This document shows, one piece after another, positions 5,258-7,410 of a stretch of DNA of 7,410 nt. The position numbers were made by a program, and so were the translations under genes. Source of the stretch: Rubrobacter sp. (GTDB taxonomy: Bacteria > Actinomycetota > Rubrobacteria > Rubrobacterales > Rubrobacteraceae); assembly GCA_016781705.1 (NCBI GenBank), contig JADDPV010000290.1, positions 1 through 7,410 on the forward strand, written 5' to 3'. Each line of letters starts with the position of its first letter. Positions within the stretch are counted from its first letter, which is position 1. The notes beneath the pieces were generated by a model. It was given only the letters and a program-made list of their open reading frames with translations, had not been told where the DNA came from and did no database searches.

Positions 5258-6252
5258 GCGAGATCATGAGGGCCGCGCTTGTGAAGAAATTCGGCGGTCC
5301 CGAAGTGCTGAACCCGGCGGAGGTTCCGCGCCCCGAACCCGAGGAGGGCGAGGTCCTGATCGAGCTCGAAGCCGCCGGGGTGAACCGGGCCGACGTCCTT
5401 ACCAGGAGCGGCGGCTACCACGCCGCCGGCCAGCCTCCCATAGTGCCGGGGCTGGAAGGGAGCGGCGTCGTGCGGGAGGTCGGGGCTTCCGTGACGGAGG
5501 TGAGCCCCGGTGACCGCGTGTTCGCCTTCGGTGGCAGGCCGGGTTTCTACGCCGAGTACGCCGTCGCCCCCGCGAGGCACGTCGTCCGGGTGCCGGAGGG
5601 CCTGGGGATGGATGTTGCGTCCACCCTCCCCGTCGCCCCGCTCACGGCCTTTTACTGCCTGCGGCGCCTGGCCCGGGTCGAGCCGGGCGAGACGGTCCTC
5701 GTGTGGGCGGCGGCGAGCGGGGTCGGGGACGTGGCCGTGCAGCTCGCGAAGGCGGCGGGCGCGACCGTGATCGCCACCGCCGGCTCGGACGAGAAGGTCG
5801 CCTGGGTCCTGGAGAACGGCGCGGACCACGGCGTGAACCACTCCAACGAGAGCGTCGTGGACCGCGTGACGGAGCTTCTCGGCGGGGCCGGCGCGGAGGT
5901 GGTGCTGGACACCGTCGGGGGAGCCCGGTTCGGGGAGAGCCTGAAGGCGGCCGGACACGGCGGGCGCGTGGTCTCCCTGGCGAACGTGGCGTTGGAGAGC
6001 AGCACGATCGACACCCGCGATTTCTACCCGAAGAACGTGGCGATCTACGGCTTCCAGGTCAACAACCTTATCCGGCGCCTCGGCTACGACCCCAGGGAAG
6101 ACCTCGCGGAGCTGGCGGGTTTCGTGGTCGGGGGCGACCTGAAGATCCACGTGGACCGGACCTTCGGACTGGGGGAGGCCGCCGACGCACACCGCCACCT
6201 CGAAGGGCGCCTGAACCGGGGCAAGGTCGTCCTCCGCCCACGGGAGGGCTGA
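5254..6252 (+). CDS. Zinc-independent NAD(P)H:quinone oxidoreductase (medium-chain reductase)
   Basis: 332 residues from TTG 5254, which overlaps the previous stop as TTGA and has AAGGGGGG at 5241-5248 five bases before it. The ATG at 5266 (MRAALVKKFGGPEVL) is the usual family N-terminus but lacks a well-spaced ribosome-binding site. GroES-like domain: FGGPEVLNPAEVPRPEP, then AGVNRADVLTRSGGY (41-55) and PGLEGSGVV (65-73), the quinone oxidoreductase signature. Rossmann domain: VWAAASGVGDVAVQLAKAAGA (150-170) holds the nucleotide-binding loop, with AASGVG for the more common AAxGGVG. No catalytic or structural zinc cysteines are seen, separating it from alcohol dehydrogenases. The family reduces quinones or activated alkenes with NADPH. 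Likely role here: saturating an enone or quinone intermediate. Length and ends are complete. Confidence 0.9.
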   Translation: MSEIMRAALVKKFGGPEVLNPAEVPRPEPEEGEVLIELEAAGVNRADVLTRSGGYHAAGQPPIVPGLEGSGVVREVGASVTEVSPGDRVFAFGGRPGFYAEYAVAPARHVVRVPEGLGMDVASTLPVAPLTAFYCLRRLARVEPGETVLVWAAASGVGDVAVQLAKAAGATVIATAGSDEKVAWVLENGADHGVNHSNESVVDRVTELLGGAGAEVVLDTVGGARFGESLKAAGHGGRVVSLANVALESSTIDTRDFYPKNVAIYGFQVNNLIRRLGYDPREDLAELAGFVVGGDLKIHVDRTFGLGEAADAHRHLEGRLNRGKVVLRPREG

Positions 6253-7166
6253 TGGGAGAAATCCCGGGAGGATTCCCCAGGCCCTCGCCGCCTCCCGCCC
6301 CGTCGACCGCCGACCTCTCCGGCTTCGACGACCGCGTGGAGCACCGCTATGCGGAGAACGAGGGGGTGAGGATTCACTACGCGGCCCTCGGTGAGGGGCC
6401 GCTCGTCGTCATGCTCCACGGCTTCCCGGACTTCTGGTACACGTGGCGCTACGGGATGGCGGCGCTCGCCGGGGATCCAGGTGGCTACCGCGTCGCCGCC
6501 CCCGACCTGCGCGGCTACAACCTCTCGGACAAGCCCAAGGGGATCGAGCACTACGGCATGCGCGCGCTCCTCGGGGACATCGCCGCCGTCATCCGCGAGG
6601 AGGGATACGAGAGCGCCGCCATCGTCGGACACGACTGGGGCGGCGCGCTGGCCTGGCAGTTCGCCACCCGCTTCCCCGGGATGACCGAGGGGCTCGCCAT
6701 CCTCAACCTCCCGCACCTCACCGGCCTGACCCGCGAGCTCGCCGGGAACCCCGCGCAGCGCGAGGCGAGCGCGTACACGCGCCGGTTTCAGGAGGAGGGG
6801 GCGCACGAGGACCTCGACGCCGAGGTGCTAGCCCGCTGGGTCTCCGACCCGGAGGCAAGGCCCCGCTACGTGGAGGCCTTCGAGCGCTCGGACTTCGAGG
6901 CGATGCTTTATTACTACAAGCGGCATTATCCTCGCGAGCCCTACGCGGCGGTCGGGCCGCCCGATGTTTCGGCCAGGGTGCGGGGGCCGGTGCTCGTGAT
7001 CCACGGCCTGCAGGACCCGTACCTGCTCCCCGGCGCCCTGAACGGTACCTGGGATTGGGTGGACGGGGACCTGACCCTAGTCACGGTCCCCGGGGCGGGG
7101 CACTTCGTCCAGCAGGACGCGGCCGACCTCGTCAGCCGGACGCTCCTCGGCTGGTCGTCGCGGTGA
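6252..7166 (+). CDS. Epoxide-hydrolase-type alpha/beta hydrolase
   Basis: 304 residues. ATG 6252 overlaps the previous TGA by one base (TGATG), with GGAGG at 6243-6247. After a Pro-rich N-terminal tail (5-20) comes VEHRYAENEGVRIHYAALGEGP. Visible motifs: oxyanion HGFPDFWYTW (56-65); DLRGYNLSDKP (85-95); nucleophile in VGHDWGGALAW, Asp128; acid in HGLQDPYLLPGAL, Asp255; base in GAGHFVQQD, His284. An aspartate nucleophile in GHDWGG fits epoxide hydrolases and haloalkane or fluoroacetate dehalogenases, not serine esterases. The cap (about 155-240) has tyrosines at 175 and 220-222; epoxide hydrolases use cap tyrosines to polarise the ring. Epoxide hydrolysis is the more likely activity; dehalogenation is not excluded. 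Last gene of the operon, ending 5 bp from a convergent gene. Confidence 0.88.
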   Translation: MGEIPGGFPRPSPPPAPSTADLSGFDDRVEHRYAENEGVRIHYAALGEGPLVVMLHGFPDFWYTWRYGMAALAGDPGGYRVAAPDLRGYNLSDKPKGIEHYGMRALLGDIAAVIREEGYESAAIVGHDWGGALAWQFATRFPGMTEGLAILNLPHLTGLTRELAGNPAQREASAYTRRFQEEGAHEDLDAEVLARWVSDPEARPRYVEAFERSDFEAMLYYYKRHYPREPYAAVGPPDVSARVRGPVLVIHGLQDPYLLPGALNGTWDWVDGDLTLVTVPGAGHFVQQDAADLVSRTLLGWSSR

Positions 7167-7171
7167 GTTCC

Positions 7172-7410
7172 TTAGGCTCGGGCCTCGGCGCGTTCCAGGT
7201 ACGGGACCGTCATCGGGCCCTCGGGGAGGACGGCGATCGGGGCGTCTTCGCCGATCCGGGTCAGCTCTTCGCGGACGCGCGCCGTGATGTCGGCGACCGG
7301 CTCGATGTGGACGCGGCGGACGGCGTCCGGCTCGATCTCGCTGTACAGGCCGACGCGGGCCTTCTGCAGGATCAGGGCGAAAAGCTGGACCTGCCACTGG
7401 CCGTACGTCG
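7172..7410 (-). CDS. larA: LarA-type (DUF2088) lactate racemase family protein, C-terminal end
   Basis: Leftward frame entering from the right edge and ending at the TAA at 7174-7172; 78 C-terminal residues are visible. It reads TYGQWQVQLFALILQKARVG, LYSEIEPDAVRRVHIEPVAD, then a stretch rich in helix-forming residues, and ends IAVLPEGPMTVPYLERAEA. A tryptophan/glutamine helix, a VGLYS strand, a short alpha-helical segment and a VLPEGPxTxPY end are what I expect at the C-terminus of LarA-family proteins. Known: LarA uses a nickel-pincer nucleotide to interconvert D- and L-lactate; many homologues act on other 2-hydroxy acids or are uncharacterised. The catalytic residues and cofactor lysine are beyond the window, so only family membership is proposed. 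It converges on the hydrolase gene with a 5-bp gap and belongs to a separate transcription unit. Confidence 0.7.
   Translation of the reverse strand, partial: TYGQWQVQLFALILQKARVGLYSEIEPDAVRRVHIEPVADITARVREELTRIGEDAPIAVLPEGPMTVPYLERAEARA

Noticed and set aside
3941..6198. Long minus-strand open frames (409 and 345 codons) opposite the operon
   Set aside because: They lie opposite well-recognised genes, show no domain signatures, and have low-complexity Arg/His/Pro/Ala-rich composition.
5703..6251. Upstream in-frame extension of the epoxide-hydrolase-type protein, giving 487 codons
   Set aside because: It is an arginine- and glycine-rich shadow of the quinone oxidoreductase; the ATG at 6252 has GGAGG and a TGATG junction.
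7077..7397. A 106-codon minus-strand frame across the hydrolase end and right edge
   Set aside because: Another minus-strand frame over 7172-7410 gives a recognisable LarA-family C-terminus; this one is Arg/Pro-rich without motifs.

Overview
This is high-GC DNA with strongly GC-biased third codon positions, frequent GTG and TTG starts, purine-rich Shine-Dalgarno sequences and an actinobacterial-style gene set. It most likely comes from an actinomycete-like chromosome; a Rubrobacter-type organism is my guess from style only. Nothing points to a phage, plasmid, IS element, CRISPR array or RNA gene.

Left part (1-1924). A leftward gene runs off the left edge. It encodes the N-terminal 231 residues of a PhoX-family (DUF839) phosphatase with a combined Tat and lipoprotein signal. 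Its start faces a 315-bp divergent control region holding candidate promoters in both directions and a cluster of T/A-rich direct repeats spaced about 11 bp. To the right is a small secreted RTX-type calcium-binding-repeat protein. Its best ribosome-binding site and start lie in a different frame from its body, so it looks frameshifted by one base. A hairpin follows, then a short protein resembling a response-regulator receiver domain that has lost its phosphorylation residues.

Middle (1925-3672). A 491-residue major facilitator exporter of the 14-helix drug:H+ antiporter type (Tet(L)/QacA-like) is followed by about 270 bp of non-coding DNA. That stretch has two GC-rich hairpins, a promoter and a perfect 12-bp palindrome at the expected transcription start.

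Right part (3673-7166). Five rightward genes are packed almost without gaps: a YdiI/MenI-type hotdog thioesterase, a TetR-family repressor, a PaaI-type hotdog thioesterase, a zinc-independent quinone oxidoreductase and an epoxide-hydrolase-type alpha/beta hydrolase. Start/stop overlaps indicate one translationally coupled operon. The palindrome is probably the operator through which the encoded TetR protein controls the whole unit. I infer a small inducible pathway for acyl-CoA thioesters and electrophilic (enone or epoxide) compounds; the substrate cannot be read from the sequence.

Right edge (7172-7410). A leftward gene ends 5 bp from the operon's last stop and encodes the C-terminal end of a LarA-type (DUF2088) nickel-dependent lactate racemase family protein. 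I did not find a clearly new system. The TetR operon with two unlike thioesterases flanking the regulator is the most distinctive unit.
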